DNA of 64,000 nt from the NCBI RefSeq assembly GCF_038443675.1, contig NZ_CP151762.1, positions 310,001 to 374,000 of the forward strand, in the 5' to 3' direction. The notes beneath the pieces were generated by a model. It saw only the letters and a program-made list of their open reading frames with translations. It had not been told where the DNA came from and did not search any database. The stretch comes from Yoonia sp. G8-12. GTDB taxonomy: Bacteria; Pseudomonadota; Alphaproteobacteria; Rhodobacterales; Rhodobacteraceae. Of this stretch, positions 34,279-43,563 are shown piece after piece; position 1 is the stretch's first letter; each line of letters begins with the position of its first letter. Made by a program: the position numbers and the translations under genes.

Positions 34279-35601
34279 ATGACCACGACAAGATTCGCCC
34301 CATCGCCGACCGGTTGGCTGCATATCGGCAACCTGCGTGCGGCACTTTTCAACTACGCCATCGCACGTCAGAACGGCGGCACCTTCGTCCTGCGCATTGA
34401 TGACACCGACAGCGAACGCTCAAAGGCAGAATACATCGAGGGCGTTAAAGAAGATCTGACTTGGCTGGGCTTCACATGGGACCGGGTCGAGCATCAGTCC
34501 GCGCGCATGGAAAACTACCTTGCAGCCAAACAAAGGCTGATCGACATGGGCCGGCTTTATGAATGCTTCGAGACACCAACAGAACTGGATCTCAAGCGCA
34601 AAAAGCAACTGAACATGGGCAAACCGCCGGTTTATGACCGTGCCGCCCTTGCGCTGTCCGAGGATGAGAAAAACACCCTGCGCGCTGAACGCGGCTCGCA
34701 TTGGCGGTTCAAACTCGATCACAAACGGATCGAATGGACCGACGGCATTATCGGCGACATCTCGATTGATGCGGCCTCTGTCAGTGACCCTGTGCTTTTC
34801 AAAAATGACGGGCAAATTCTCTACACGCTGGCTTCGGTCGTAGATGACACCGAAATGGGGATCACCGATATCGTGCGCGGATCAGACCACGTCACCAACA
34901 CCGCAACCCAGATCCAGATGATCGAAGCGCTGGGCGGGGCTGTTCCACGTTTTGCACACCACTCGCTGCTGACCGGCCCACAGGGCGAGGCACTGTCCAA
35001 ACGCCTCGGCACGCTGGCCCTGCGCGATCTGCGCAAACAGGGCATCGCCCCGCAGGCGATCCTGTCACTGATGGCGCGCCTTGGCTCGTCCGAGCCTGTA
35101 GAGTTGCGCGCTGATCTGGCCGAGGTCGTAGCAAACTTCGATCTGTCAAAATTCGGCTCTGCGCCCACGAAATTTGACGCGGCCGATCTGATCCCGCTCA
35201 CCGCGCGCCATCTCGCAACGCTCGGGTCCGGTGACGTGGCCGATGTTTTAACATCGGCGGGCGTGCCCGGTGATCTGGCCGATCCGTTCTGGCAGCTCAT
35301 CCGCGACAACATCAATAGCCTTGACGAGGTCGCGGACTGGTGGGTGCTGATGCGCGATGGCGCGACACCTTTGGTCGAAGACGAGGACCGCGATTTCGTG
35401 GCGCAGGCCTTCGCCATGCTGCCGCCCTTGCCCTACACCTCTGAAACTTGGGGCACCTGGACCGCGGCCGTAAAAGAAGCCACGGGCCGCAAAGGCAAGA
35501 CCCTCTTCATGCCCCTGCGCAAAGCCGTCACCGGCCGCGCCCGCGGCCCTGAAATGGCCGACGTCATGCCGCTTTTGCAAAAGGCTCCGTCGCTCGACTA
35601 A
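34279..35601 (+). CDS. gltX: Glutamyl-tRNA synthetase
   Basis: GltX charges tRNA-Glu and, in bacteria using GatCAB, often tRNA-Gln as well. The 440-residue protein has the HIGH-type motif PSPTGWLHIGNLR and the KMSKS-type motif GEALSKRLG. It is of the shorter type found as one of two GltX copies in many alphaproteobacteria. GGAG lies before the ATG. Whether it is the enzyme that misacylates tRNA-Gln cannot be decided from sequence. Confidence 0.93.
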   Translation: MTTTRFAPSPTGWLHIGNLRAALFNYAIARQNGGTFVLRIDDTDSERSKAEYIEGVKEDLTWLGFTWDRVEHQSARMENYLAAKQRLIDMGRLYECFETPTELDLKRKKQLNMGKPPVYDRAALALSEDEKNTLRAERGSHWRFKLDHKRIEWTDGIIGDISIDAASVSDPVLFKNDGQILYTLASVVDDTEMGITDIVRGSDHVTNTATQIQMIEALGGAVPRFAHHSLLTGPQGEALSKRLGTLALRDLRKQGIAPQAILSLMARLGSSEPVELRADLAEVVANFDLSKFGSAPTKFDAADLIPLTARHLATLGSGDVADVLTSAGVPGDLADPFWQLIRDNINSLDEVADWWVLMRDGATPLVEDEDRDFVAQAFAMLPPLPYTSETWGTWTAAVKEATGRKGKTLFMPLRKAVTGRARGPEMADVMPLLQKAPSLD

Positions 35602-35687
35602 CAGGTATCTTCCCGAAACCGCTTGTGTTTTGGCTCCGTCCTGCGCTCCATGTGGCGCAGGATCCCTGATATAAGGCGCCAAGCGAC

Positions 35688-37085
35688 ATGGCCGACGCGC
35701 AAGCAAAATTCACACAAGGCGGCCTTTTTGGCCATATTTCGGTGATGTCACTGACCGCCTCGGTCGGTCTGATGGCGGTGTTCCTTGTCGATTTCGTCGA
35801 CATGATCTTCATCTCGATGTTGGGCAAGGCCGAACTTGCGGCGGCGGTCGGCTATGCCGGTGCGATCCTTTTCTTCACCACATCCTTCGGGATCGGCATG
35901 GCAATTGCGGCAGGGGCCTTGGTCGCGCGCGCACTCGGGGCCGGTCAGGCGGAAGAAGCCCGCAGACGCGCCACCAATGCGCTGATCTACGGGGTGATCT
36001 TTGGCGCGATCTTTGCGGCCCTCGTCTGGATGAACCTTGCAACTTTTGCAGCCCTGCTTGGCGCAACAGGCGAGACGCTGGATCTGGCGGTGCATTACCT
36101 GCAAATCATCGTCCCCTCGCTTCCCTTCCTCATGATCGGCATGATCGGTGGCGCGATCCTGCGCGCGCATGGTGATGCTAGACGCGCGATGATGGCCACG
36201 ATCTGGGGTGGTCTGGTCAACGCCGTGCTGGATCCCATTTTGATTTTCGGGCTCGATCTCGAACTCACCGGTGCCGCCATGGCAAGCGTTTGCGCGCGGC
36301 TGGTGATCGCCGTCACCGCCCTGCTACCGCTGATCCGCCATTATGGCGGCTTTGACAAACCAACCGCCGCCAGCCTGAAGATTGACCTGCCGCCTATCCT
36401 CGCCATCGCGGTCCCTGCGATCCTGACCCAACTGGCAACACCCATCGGTCAGGCCTACGTCACCCGCGCGATGGCGGCCTTCGGGGAAGAGGCGGTGGCT
36501 GGCATGGCGATTGTCGCCCGCATGACGCCTGTTGGTTTCGGCATCATCTTTGCGCTCTCTGGCGCGATTGGCCCCATCATAGGCCAGAACGCAGGGGCGG
36601 GCTTGCATGACCGTGTGCGCAGGGCGTTCCGCGATGGCCTGTGGTTTACGGCCATCGTTGTCATTGTGGTCTCGGCGCTCTTTTTCCTCGCGCGTCCCGC
36701 CATCCAGATGTTGTTTCAGCTAGAGACCGGGGTGACGCTAACGATAGTTTTCCTCTTCGCAGGCCCGCTATCTTTGATGTTTTTCTTCAACGGTGTGATT
36801 TTTGTGGCCAACGCCGCGTTCAACAACCTTGGCCATCCGTTCTATTCCACGGTCGTGAACTGGGGGCGACATACCCTTGGAACGATCCCGTTTGTGATAG
36901 TGGGGGCGGCGTGGTTTGGCGCGCCGGGTGTGCTGATCGGGCAGTATTTGGGTGGCGCCGTTTTCGCGGTCATCGCCTTCTGGCTGGCCCGGCGGGTGAT
37001 TGCAAACCAAGCGATCGCGCCCGAAAAAGGCGAACCTTTTGCGCGGCAGGCCCGCCTATTCAGCCTTCTGCATCACCGCCGCTAG
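35688..37085 (+). CDS. MATE family efflux transporter
   Basis: The 465-residue protein has 12 predicted membrane spans in two related halves and MATE features such as LVDFVDMIFISMLGKAELAAAVGYA, IGMAIAAGALVARALGAG and GFGIIFALSGAIGPIIGQNAGAG. It should export drugs or metabolites with H+ or Na+ entry. The C-terminal end overlaps by 30 nt with the convergent gamma-glutamylcyclotransferase-like gene. Confidence 0.92.
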   Translation: MADAQAKFTQGGLFGHISVMSLTASVGLMAVFLVDFVDMIFISMLGKAELAAAVGYAGAILFFTTSFGIGMAIAAGALVARALGAGQAEEARRRATNALIYGVIFGAIFAALVWMNLATFAALLGATGETLDLAVHYLQIIVPSLPFLMIGMIGGAILRAHGDARRAMMATIWGGLVNAVLDPILIFGLDLELTGAAMASVCARLVIAVTALLPLIRHYGGFDKPTAASLKIDLPPILAIAVPAILTQLATPIGQAYVTRAMAAFGEEAVAGMAIVARMTPVGFGIIFALSGAIGPIIGQNAGAGLHDRVRRAFRDGLWFTAIVVIVVSALFFLARPAIQMLFQLETGVTLTIVFLFAGPLSLMFFFNGVIFVANAAFNNLGHPFYSTVVNWGRHTLGTIPFVIVGAAWFGAPGVLIGQYLGGAVFAVIAFWLARRVIANQAIAPEKGEPFARQARLFSLLHHRR

Positions 37086-37610
37086 GTGGTGATCCACAAG
37101 TGCTGTTTCGGTCGCGGTCAGAACCTGATGGCGCGGATAGAGCGGTGCGGCACGATCATCCAAGATCGGCATATTCCAACCATCTGTCGTGTCAAAGAAC
37201 TGGCCCACACCTTCTTCGCCATGCACCCTAAGATAGCCCTGCACGACCACGTCCAGATAGCTGCGCAAGATCGGATGGTCGTGTGCATCCGCAATATGGG
37301 CGGGCTTGACCTGATAGACGGCTGTTGGGGCTTTGGGGCCGTCGTGATGAACAGTCACCGTTACGTCGTGGCGCTGATAGGCCGCCTCGCGTTGGTCCAA
37401 GGCCACCCAATCCGCGCCCGGCACCCGCGCAATCACCCCGTGCAGCACCGTATCGGGACAGGGGGCTACTGACAGAAAGGCGGCTTTGCGCAGGTTGGTC
37501 CGCTGCCACACGCGTCGCCAGCCGTGCAGCACTGCCGGACGCGGATCGTCGTAGCTGTGGGTGGCAAGGTTGACGAGGCTGCCATAGCCAAAGAAGGCCG
37601 GATCGCTCAT
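37056..37610 (-). CDS. Gamma-glutamylcyclotransferase-like protein
   Basis: From the ATG at 37610 the 184-residue protein starts MSDPAFFGYGSLVN, the YGSL substrate-binding loop of the family, followed by LHGWRRVW and a conserved acidic region VALDQREAAYQRHDV that supplies the catalytic Glu. Family members form 5-oxoproline from gamma-glutamyl peptides; the substrate is unknown here. The start overlaps the stop of the ABC permease gene (ATGA), so it is the third gene of that unit. Confidence 0.85.
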   Translation of the reverse strand: MSDPAFFGYGSLVNLATHSYDDPRPAVLHGWRRVWQRTNLRKAAFLSVAPCPDTVLHGVIARVPGADWVALDQREAAYQRHDVTVTVHHDGPKAPTAVYQVKPAHIADAHDHPILRSYLDVVVQGYLRVHGEEGVGQFFDTTDGWNMPILDDRAAPLYPRHQVLTATETALVDHHLAAVMQKAE

Positions 37611-40123
37611 TCTCGCGCCCGCAGCACTTGGGCCGGTCTGGCCGATAGCGGCCGCCACGCAAAGGCCAGACCCGCCAAGAGCGACGCCAGAACACCACCC
37701 CCGATGATCAGCAAAGCATTGGACCAGATCACGCTATAGCCTGTGTCCATGATAAAGGTCGAAACGGCCCAGCCGCCAAGGATACCGGCACCCAAAGCCA
37801 CAATGCCCGCCGCCAACCCAAGGATCGCTGCGCGTAACGCAAAGCTAAGGATTATCCTGCGCCGTGATGCGCCCAGCGTTTTCAGTACCGCCGCCTCATA
37901 GGTGCGCGCCCGCTCACCCGCCGCCGCAGCCCCGATCAGAACCAAGAACCCTGTGACCAGCGTGATCAGCGCGCCATAGCGCGTTGCCGCCGAGATACCG
38001 CCAACCAGTTCGATCACCTGATCAATCGCATCGCGAATACGGATAGCGGTGATATTGGGATATGTCGTTGCCAGATCGCGCAGGATCGCGGCCTCAGCCT
38101 CGGGTGTGGCATAAACGGTTGAAATCCAGCTATGGGGTGCCCCCGCCAGAGCACCCTCGTTCATCGCCAAAACAAAACCGATGCCTGCATCTTCCCAACT
38201 GACATTGCGAAAACTTGTGATCTCGCCGGTAATATCGCGCCCCAGCACGTTGACCGTCATCATGTCGCCCAGTTGCAGCCCCATCTCTTCGGCCTCTTCT
38301 GCGGCAAAGCTGATCTGGGGTGGGCCGTCATAGCCTTCGGGCCACCATTCACCTGCCGTAATCTCGGTGCCGCCCGGCTGGGCATCGGCATAGGTGATCC
38401 CGCGATCCCCGCGCACAACCCAGTGACCACCGGCCACCTCTTCTGCGGGGCGGTCATTGATCTGGGTGATGATGCCGCGCAGCATGGGCGCGGTGTCATA
38501 GCGGCTGACCGCAGCGTCGCTCTCCAGCCGTTCACGGAAACCGCCGATTTGATCAGGCTGGATATCAACGAAGAAATAGCTGGGCGCGACGGCGGGCAGA
38601 TCGTCCGAGAATGATGTGCGCAGGTTACCGTCAATCTGGCCGACAGCGGCCAGCACCGTCAGACCCAGCCCCAGTGACAACACAACCGAGGTCGCCTCAC
38701 CTCCACGTGCGCCAATCGCGCCAAAGGCCAAACGCAGGGCGGGGCGCCCGCGCGCGGGTTTTCGGAAACGGCGCGCGACCCAGCGGATGGCCACTGCGGC
38801 CAGCACCAAAATGGCCAGTGCGCCCGCAATGCCCCCCGCGGTCCAGAGCGTCAGGAACACCGTGCCGGAAAACACGATTGCGGCCCCGATCAATGCGGCC
38901 AATAGCACGGCCATCGCCAGCAAATAGCGCCGTGCAGGCAAACCCGCACTGGTGGAAAACGCATTGCGGAACAGGGTCGCTGCGCGGATATCTTCGGTCT
39001 TTGCCAGTGGCCAAAGGGTAAAGATCAGGGCGGCGAGCAGGCCATAGACAGCCGCCTCGAACAGTGGCGCGGGATAGATCGTAAACACCGCCGGAATGGG
39101 AAGGCGCGCCTCAATCAAAGGGGCAAACAGCACCGGAAGCCCCGCACCAAGCACCAAACCGATCAAGACGCCCGCAAGGGTCAACACGCCGATCTGGATG
39201 AAATAGGTCTGAAAGATCACCGCACGGGTTGCACCCAGCGTTTTGAGGGTCGCAATCACTTGGGTCTTGCCCGCCAGATAGGCGCGGACCGCCGCCGACA
39301 CGCCCACACCGCCCACGGCCAGACCGGACAGGCCCACAAGGATCAAGAACGCCCCGATCCGGTCCACGAACTGTGCCACGCCGCCCGCACCGCGCCTGCT
39401 ATCCCGCCAGCGCAAGCCACTGTCGCGAAACTGCGCCTCGGCGCTGTCTTCCAGCGCTTGCAGATCCGCACCGGCAGGCAAATCAAGCCGGTATTGGGTG
39501 GAGAATAACGTCCCTTCCACGATCAGGCCAGAGTCCGCCAAATCCTCGGTCAGCACAATCGTGCGCGGCCCAAGGCCGAACCCACCAGCTGCGTTATCAG
39601 GATAGCGGTCAAGGATTGCGCGCAGCGTAAAGTCCTGTTCGCCCAACCGGAAAGTCTCACCCGGGGTCAGCGCAAGCCTGTCAGCCAAAACCCTTTCCAT
39701 CACCCCGCCATAATCGGCCAAAGCCTCGGCCAATGGCATGGGCGGATCCAGCGTGACCGCGCCGATCAACGGATAAAGATCATCCACCGCACGAATTTGG
39801 GTCAGCCCGCGCTCGGCCTCGCCACCCCGTTCCACGACCGCCATAGACCGGAAATCGACAGTCTCCGACACACGTTCGGCAATACTGTTCAGCCAAGCCA
39901 GCTCATCCTCGCGGGCAAAGCGGTAGGTAAATTCAACCTCTGCATCACCGCCCAAAAGTGCGGCACCATCGCGCGCCAGCCCCGCCTCGATCCCTGCGCG
40001 CACAGTGCCCACGGCGGCAATCGCGGCCACACCCAGCGCCAAGCACGCCAGAAACACGCGAAATCCGCGCAGACCACCGCGCAATTCGCGCGCGGCAAAT
40101 CGGGATGCAATGGCAAGGCTCAT
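37607..40123 (-). CDS. FtsX/YbbP-type ABC transporter permease
   Basis: The 838-residue membrane protein has an N-terminal span, a large periplasmic region, and FtsX-type four-helix blocks at about 255-430 and 700-830, including FLILVGLSGLAVGGVGVSAAVRAYLAGKTQVIATLKTLGATR (in two blocks) and LITLVTGFLVLIGAAAAGERARTYEAAVLKTLGAS. This is the YbbP layout, found with the YbbA ATPase and the TesA esterase. The function is unknown; lipid or lipoprotein handling is suggested for relatives. It is coupled to the ATPase gene (ATGA). Confidence 0.9.
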   Translation of the reverse strand: MSLAIASRFAARELRGGLRGFRVFLACLALGVAAIAAVGTVRAGIEAGLARDGAALLGGDAEVEFTYRFAREDELAWLNSIAERVSETVDFRSMAVVERGGEAERGLTQIRAVDDLYPLIGAVTLDPPMPLAEALADYGGVMERVLADRLALTPGETFRLGEQDFTLRAILDRYPDNAAGGFGLGPRTIVLTEDLADSGLIVEGTLFSTQYRLDLPAGADLQALEDSAEAQFRDSGLRWRDSRRGAGGVAQFVDRIGAFLILVGLSGLAVGGVGVSAAVRAYLAGKTQVIATLKTLGATRAVIFQTYFIQIGVLTLAGVLIGLVLGAGLPVLFAPLIEARLPIPAVFTIYPAPLFEAAVYGLLAALIFTLWPLAKTEDIRAATLFRNAFSTSAGLPARRYLLAMAVLLAALIGAAIVFSGTVFLTLWTAGGIAGALAILVLAAVAIRWVARRFRKPARGRPALRLAFGAIGARGGEATSVVLSLGLGLTVLAAVGQIDGNLRTSFSDDLPAVAPSYFFVDIQPDQIGGFRERLESDAAVSRYDTAPMLRGIITQINDRPAEEVAGGHWVVRGDRGITYADAQPGGTEITAGEWWPEGYDGPPQISFAAEEAEEMGLQLGDMMTVNVLGRDITGEITSFRNVSWEDAGIGFVLAMNEGALAGAPHSWISTVYATPEAEAAILRDLATTYPNITAIRIRDAIDQVIELVGGISAATRYGALITLVTGFLVLIGAAAAGERARTYEAAVLKTLGASRRRIILSFALRAAILGLAAGIVALGAGILGGWAVSTFIMDTGYSVIWSNALLIIGGGVLASLLAGLAFAWRPLSARPAQVLRARE

Positions 40124-40812
40124 TCAGCAGCCTTCGCCACAGGGCCATCAATCCGGCCATCCCGCAGACGGATCACGCGGTCGCAGCGGTTGGCCAATTC
40201 ATTGGCATGGGTGACCATAATCAACGTCGCCCCATGACGGTCGCGCAGATCAAACAGCAGATCAATAATCGCGGCCCCATTGGTTTCGTCCAAATTGCCC
40301 GTCGGCTCATCCGCCAGCAAAATGCGCGGGCGCGGCGCCGATGCACGAGCAAGGGCGACGCGTTGCTGCTCACCACCGGACATCTGGCTGGGGTAATGGT
40401 CGATCCGGTCAGCAAGGCCCATAGCCGTCAATTCCGCCTCCGCCCGCGCGAAAGCATCCTTTGCACCGGCCAGTTCAAGTGGGGTCGCGACATTTTCAAG
40501 TGCTGTCATGGTCGGGATCAGGTGGAAAGATTGGAACACCACCCCCATATTATCCCTACGAAAGAGGGCAAGCTGGTCTTCGTTCATCGCCGTCAGGTCC
40601 TGGCCCAACGCCGTGATCACGCCCGATGACGCCTGTTCCAGCCCGCCCATCAACATAAGGAGCGACGACTTGCCAGACCCACTTGGCCCCACAAGCCCCA
40701 GCGTTTCACCGCTTGCCACCTCAAGCGAGATGTCATGCAAAATGTCGATGCGGCCTGCATTGCCGTCCAGCGACAGGTTGGCATCGGCAACGGAGAGAAC
40801 GGGGTCGGTCAT
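40120..40812 (-). CDS. ABC transporter ATP-binding protein (YbbA-like)
   Basis: The 230-residue ATPase has Walker A GLVGPSGSGKSSLL, signature MSGGEQQRVALARA, Walker B ILLADEPTGNLDE and the switch His in MVTHANELA. It has the LolD/MacB-like form typical of partners of FtsX-type permeases. It stands divergently to the TesA-like gene and starts the three-gene unit ATPase-permease-gamma-GCT. Confidence 0.92.
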   Translation of the reverse strand: MTDPVLSVADANLSLDGNAGRIDILHDISLEVASGETLGLVGPSGSGKSSLLMLMGGLEQASSGVITALGQDLTAMNEDQLALFRRDNMGVVFQSFHLIPTMTALENVATPLELAGAKDAFARAEAELTAMGLADRIDHYPSQMSGGEQQRVALARASAPRPRILLADEPTGNLDETNGAAIIDLLFDLRDRHGATLIMVTHANELANRCDRVIRLRDGRIDGPVAKAAE

Positions 40813-40829
40813 CAGGGGCGCCTTCGGTC

Positions 40830-41494
40830 ATGTCTGTGCCTTTGCATATGGGGTCGTTTCGCCCGCCAGCAAGTTTGCGGCGGCGGTTTTGCTGACCACA
40901 GGGCTTGCGCAGGCCCAGACCGTCACAATCGCGGCATTGGGGGATAGCCTGACAGCCGGCTACGGGCTGGCGCAGGACGACGGGTTCGTTCCCCAGCTAG
41001 AGGCATGGTTGCAGGCGCAGGGCACTGATGTTGACATAGTCAATGCGGGCGTGTCGGGTGACACCACGGCAGGCGGCCTCAGCCGTGTTGCATGGACGCT
41101 CACACCCGATGTGGATGCAATGATCGTAACCTTGGGCGGCAACGACTATTTGCGCGGGCTTGATCCCGCCATCAGCCGCGCCAACCTCGACGGTATTCTA
41201 GCTGCGGGGCAAGAGGCCGGTGTTCCTATGCTCTTGGTAGGGCTTTCCGTCGGGGGCAACTACGGGCAGGCGTATAAGCAAGACTTCGAAGGCATGTATG
41301 CCGATCTTGCCGAAAAATACGCGGTCCCGCTCTATCCTGATTTTCTGGGTGCGCTGCGCGCCGAGGCGGGAACGCAAAACGGCTTGAATGCGTTTCTGCA
41401 AGCCGATGGTATTCACCCCAATAGCGAAGGCGTTGCCTTGATTACCGAAGCCATCGGGCCTTCTGTCCGCGCGCTGGTTGATGCGGCCAAATAG
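40830..41494 (+). CDS. Arylesterase/thioesterase I-like GDSL hydrolase (N-terminal frameshift)
   Basis: The body has the SGNH hydrolase blocks: AALGDSLTAGYG (catalytic Ser), GVSGDTTAGGL, VTLGGNDYLRG and DGIHPNSEG (Asp and His). A signal peptide region SPASKFAAAVLLTTGLAQAQ precedes it, but no start codon exists in this frame close by. The ATG at 40830 (or 40848) joins this frame if one G is added to the GGGG run at 40850-40853, giving a normal export signal. The missing base is probably a sequencing error. Known TesA/arylesterase enzymes cleave acyl esters in the periplasm. The gene is divergent from the YbbA-like ATPase, its usual neighbour. Confidence 0.8.
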
Positions 41495-41527
41495 TGGCGG
41501 CGGGGCAGGGTGGCCGGAAAAACAAAA

Positions 41528-41551
41528 ATGGGCGCCTGTAAAAGCGCCCAT
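41528..41551 (-). terminator. Intrinsic terminator of the first cold-shock gene
   Basis: ATGGGCGC and GCGCCCAT form a perfect 8-bp stem with an 8-nt loop. On the minus strand it is followed by TTTTTGTTTTT. It lies 27 nt beyond the csp stop. Confidence 0.8.
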
Positions 41552-41578
41552 GCGGAAATGCAAACCGATGCGGTTGCC

Positions 41579-41788
41579 CTAGTCGGCAAGTGTCAGGTTA
41601 ATAGCGCTTTCGCGCCCATCACGCCCAGCTTCGATATCAAAGTTAACCTTCTGGTCGTCTTTGAGACCGGTCAAGCCCGAACGCTCGACAGCTGAAATAT
41701 GAACGAAAACGTCCTTGCTGCCGCCATCGGGCGCAATGAAACCGTAACCTTTGGTGGTGTTGAACCATTTGACAGTGCCTGAAGCCAT
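41579..41788 (-). CDS. Cold-shock domain protein (CspA family)
   Basis: The 69-residue protein is one cold-shock domain with RNP1 KGYGFI and RNP2 DVFVHIS and starts MASGTVKWFNTTKG. It binds single-stranded RNA and DNA and melts RNA structures. AAGGA precedes the ATG at 41788. A second gene 235 nt upstream encodes a near-identical protein, so the two arose by tandem duplication. Confidence 0.93.
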   Translation of the reverse strand: MASGTVKWFNTTKGYGFIAPDGGSKDVFVHISAVERSGLTGLKDDQKVNFDIEAGRDGRESAINLTLAD

Positions 41789-41870
41789 GTCCTTGTTTCC
41801 TTTGTCTACTCCGCTCGCGGAAGTGCAGCGGACCGGCTCGGTCAAACGTGATCGAGAGACTGGGCCGTAA

Positions 41871-41913
41871 GTGGAAACAGTGGTCGATAGGTCAACGTCG
41901 CAGCCAGATTCTG
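41871..41913 (-). promoter_or_regulatory. Upstream block shared by the two cold-shock genes
   Basis: On the plus strand AAACAGTGGTCGA and, further on, AACGTC are shared with 42318-42353, which lies at a comparable distance upstream of the second csp gene. The sequence between the block and the coding regions is not conserved. It may be promoter DNA or part of the 5' untranslated region. Confidence 0.45.
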
Positions 41914-41979
41914 GCACAAAATTCGTATAAAATCAAGGAAAGTTGGTTATTGTGCGCTCTCGGCGGACAATGTGTGGCG

Positions 41980-42001
41980 AGCGCGCGCAATGGCGCGCGC
42001 T
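41980..42001 (-). terminator. GC-rich hairpin after the second cold-shock gene
   Basis: AGCGCGCGC and GCGCGCGCT form a perfect 9-bp stem with an AATG loop, 22 nt beyond the stop. There is no T run, so it may stabilise the mRNA end or work with Rho. Confidence 0.5.
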
Positions 42002-42023
42002 ACAGCCGTCTTTTCAAATTCGC

Positions 42024-42230
42024 TTATGCGAGTGCGAGGTTCACAGCGGACTCGCGGCCATCACGGCCAGCTTCGATGTCAAAAGTTACCTTTTGATCAT
42101 CCTGCAGACCTGTCAGGCCTGAACGCTCAACAGCGGAGATGTGAACGAATACGTCCTTTGCGCCGCCATCAGGAGCGATAAAGCCGAAGCCTTTAGTTGT
42201 GTTGAACCATTTCACGGTGCCAGTAGCCAT
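42024..42230 (-). CDS. Cold-shock domain protein (CspA family)
   Basis: The 68-residue product starts MATGTVKWFNTTKG and has RNP1 KGFGFI and RNP2 DVFVHIS. It differs at only about ten positions from the neighbour at 41579-41788. The leader of more than 80 nt and the shared upstream block suggest mRNA-level temperature control, as in other csp genes, but this is inferred. Confidence 0.93.
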   Translation of the reverse strand: MATGTVKWFNTTKGFGFIAPDGGAKDVFVHISAVERSGLTGLQDDQKVTFDIEAGRDGRESAVNLALA

Positions 42231-42806
42231 CGTGTTTTTCCTTTAGTATCAATGCTGCCCGCGAAATTGCGACAGCTTGGCTTAGTCAGTGTCAAAATCG
42301 AAAGACTGTAGCCGAAAGGGAAAACAGTGGTCGAGTTGCATAACGTCTGCACCCCGCATCTGGCGGTTTTCGCCCCAAAAAGCAAGTGGATTCTTACAAA
42401 TGAGCATGAGTTGGCGGGAATCCGTCGGTAAACAGGCAAACCCAAATGCGGGACGCTGGGCAAATCCCCTAAGTGAGCGTGGTTTCGTTCAATGGTGGCA
42501 AAGTGTCGTGATCCCAAGGTCCCGAACCTTTGTCGTGCCGTTTGCGTTCCGCGCCATATTGAGCTGCGCGGCACGCCCATTCCCCTGACACGAAATTAAC
42601 GCATATGAGCGCGGATGCGCACTGAAATGTTCGCAATCTTATCAAAACTCAATCATAGTTCACGTTCTGGCGACAATATTGTGGCTTTTTATAGCCTTTT
42701 GGGGTCGCCAACTTGCCTTGGCCGCCAATAAGATGACACACATAACAAAGAGGCCTCCGTGTCTCGTATTGGACCAGTTGGATCTGTTTGATCAAAGGAT
42801 GACGTC
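42231..42806. other. Long intergenic region upstream of the second cold-shock gene
   Basis: The 576 nt hold the csp leader with the shared block at 42318-42353 on the minus strand, and, at the far end, AAGGA 8 nt before the small gene at 42807. I see no further gene. The segment 42600-42720 is AT-rich and may carry divergent promoters. Confidence 0.45.
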
Positions 42807-43100
42807 ATGACCGTGAAAGAGATTAACCATGCATTGGCAAGCTGCCTGACAAGCAAAAGCAACTATGCGGGATTGGTGCATAACCTTTACGAGTTGGAGT
42901 GTTCTGACGAATTGATAGAAGCCATCGTCGTCGGCGCACTGGGCGAAACGGTCCGTAGCCGGATTGCACCACTGATCACCATGGTGCGCGCCTACGAAGA
43001 CCTGACATCATCCGAGCAGATCGACATGCTCTATTCGATCGTCGATAAGCAGGACGCGCGGACGCAGAGTGATGCACTTAACAAAAGACTGACAGCTTAA
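42807..43100 (+). CDS. Small helical protein of unknown function (97 aa)
   Basis: The protein is acidic and fully helical in character (MTVKEINHALASCLTSKSN, ELIEAIVVGALGETVRSRI, SSEQIDMLYSIVDKQD). It has no membrane span, signal or known motif. AAGGA lies 8 nt before the ATG, and the codon pattern is protein-like. I do not recognise the family. Confidence 0.6.
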   Translation: MTVKEINHALASCLTSKSNYAGLVHNLYELECSDELIEAIVVGALGETVRSRIAPLITMVRAYEDLTSSEQIDMLYSIVDKQDARTQSDALNKRLTA

Positions 43101-43131
43101 CGCAGGCTAACGGTCTATCGTATCGCAAATC

Positions 43132-43395
43132 CTAAGCTGACCGGGGAAACTCGGGGCCCATGGCCCGTTCAATATACCAAGACATGCCGCGTTTGTTGCC
43201 GCAGCGCTTGCAGACAAAGTCTTTTGCGACTGTCTCAAGCGGCAGATGTTCGTGGAAGCGTGCGTAAATGACATGGGGGGCGACCCAATACGCCTTATGA
43301 CAGGCGGGGCAGGATACAACCAAAACATCGCGGCCCGTCAGGTGATGGACCCTGACGGCGAACTTTAATCCAAGCGTGACCGGTTCATATGGCAT
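43132..43395 (-). CDS. Small zinc-ribbon-like protein (87 aa)
   Basis: Two Cys pairs, CPACH near residue 29 and CKRCG near residue 61, are spaced as in a zinc ribbon. Basic and aromatic residues surround them (KAYWVAPHVIYARFHEHLP). A nucleic-acid or protein-binding role is possible. It converges with the gene at 42807. The start ATG at 43395 has only a weak ribosome site. Confidence 0.55.
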   Translation of the reverse strand: MPYEPVTLGLKFAVRVHHLTGRDVLVVSCPACHKAYWVAPHVIYARFHEHLPLETVAKDFVCKRCGNKRGMSWYIERAMGPEFPRSA

Positions 43396-43563
43396 CCTGC
43401 AAAGCTATAAGAGTGTTCACGTAATGTTCCAGTCTGAATTTGTCATAAACATCCAAAAAGAGAGGATCGTCCGAGAGGCGTGGTTTCGGCGGCCCCCATG
43501 GGTGGATTGTCCTGCGTCACTATCCGCATTGACGAGGCGCAAAAACCCCACCATATCCCAGTT

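Noticed and set aside
34160..34345. 61-codon minus-strand frame covering the gltX start.
   Set aside because: Arg-, Ser- and Cys-rich translation without features; overlaps the well-supported gltX start.
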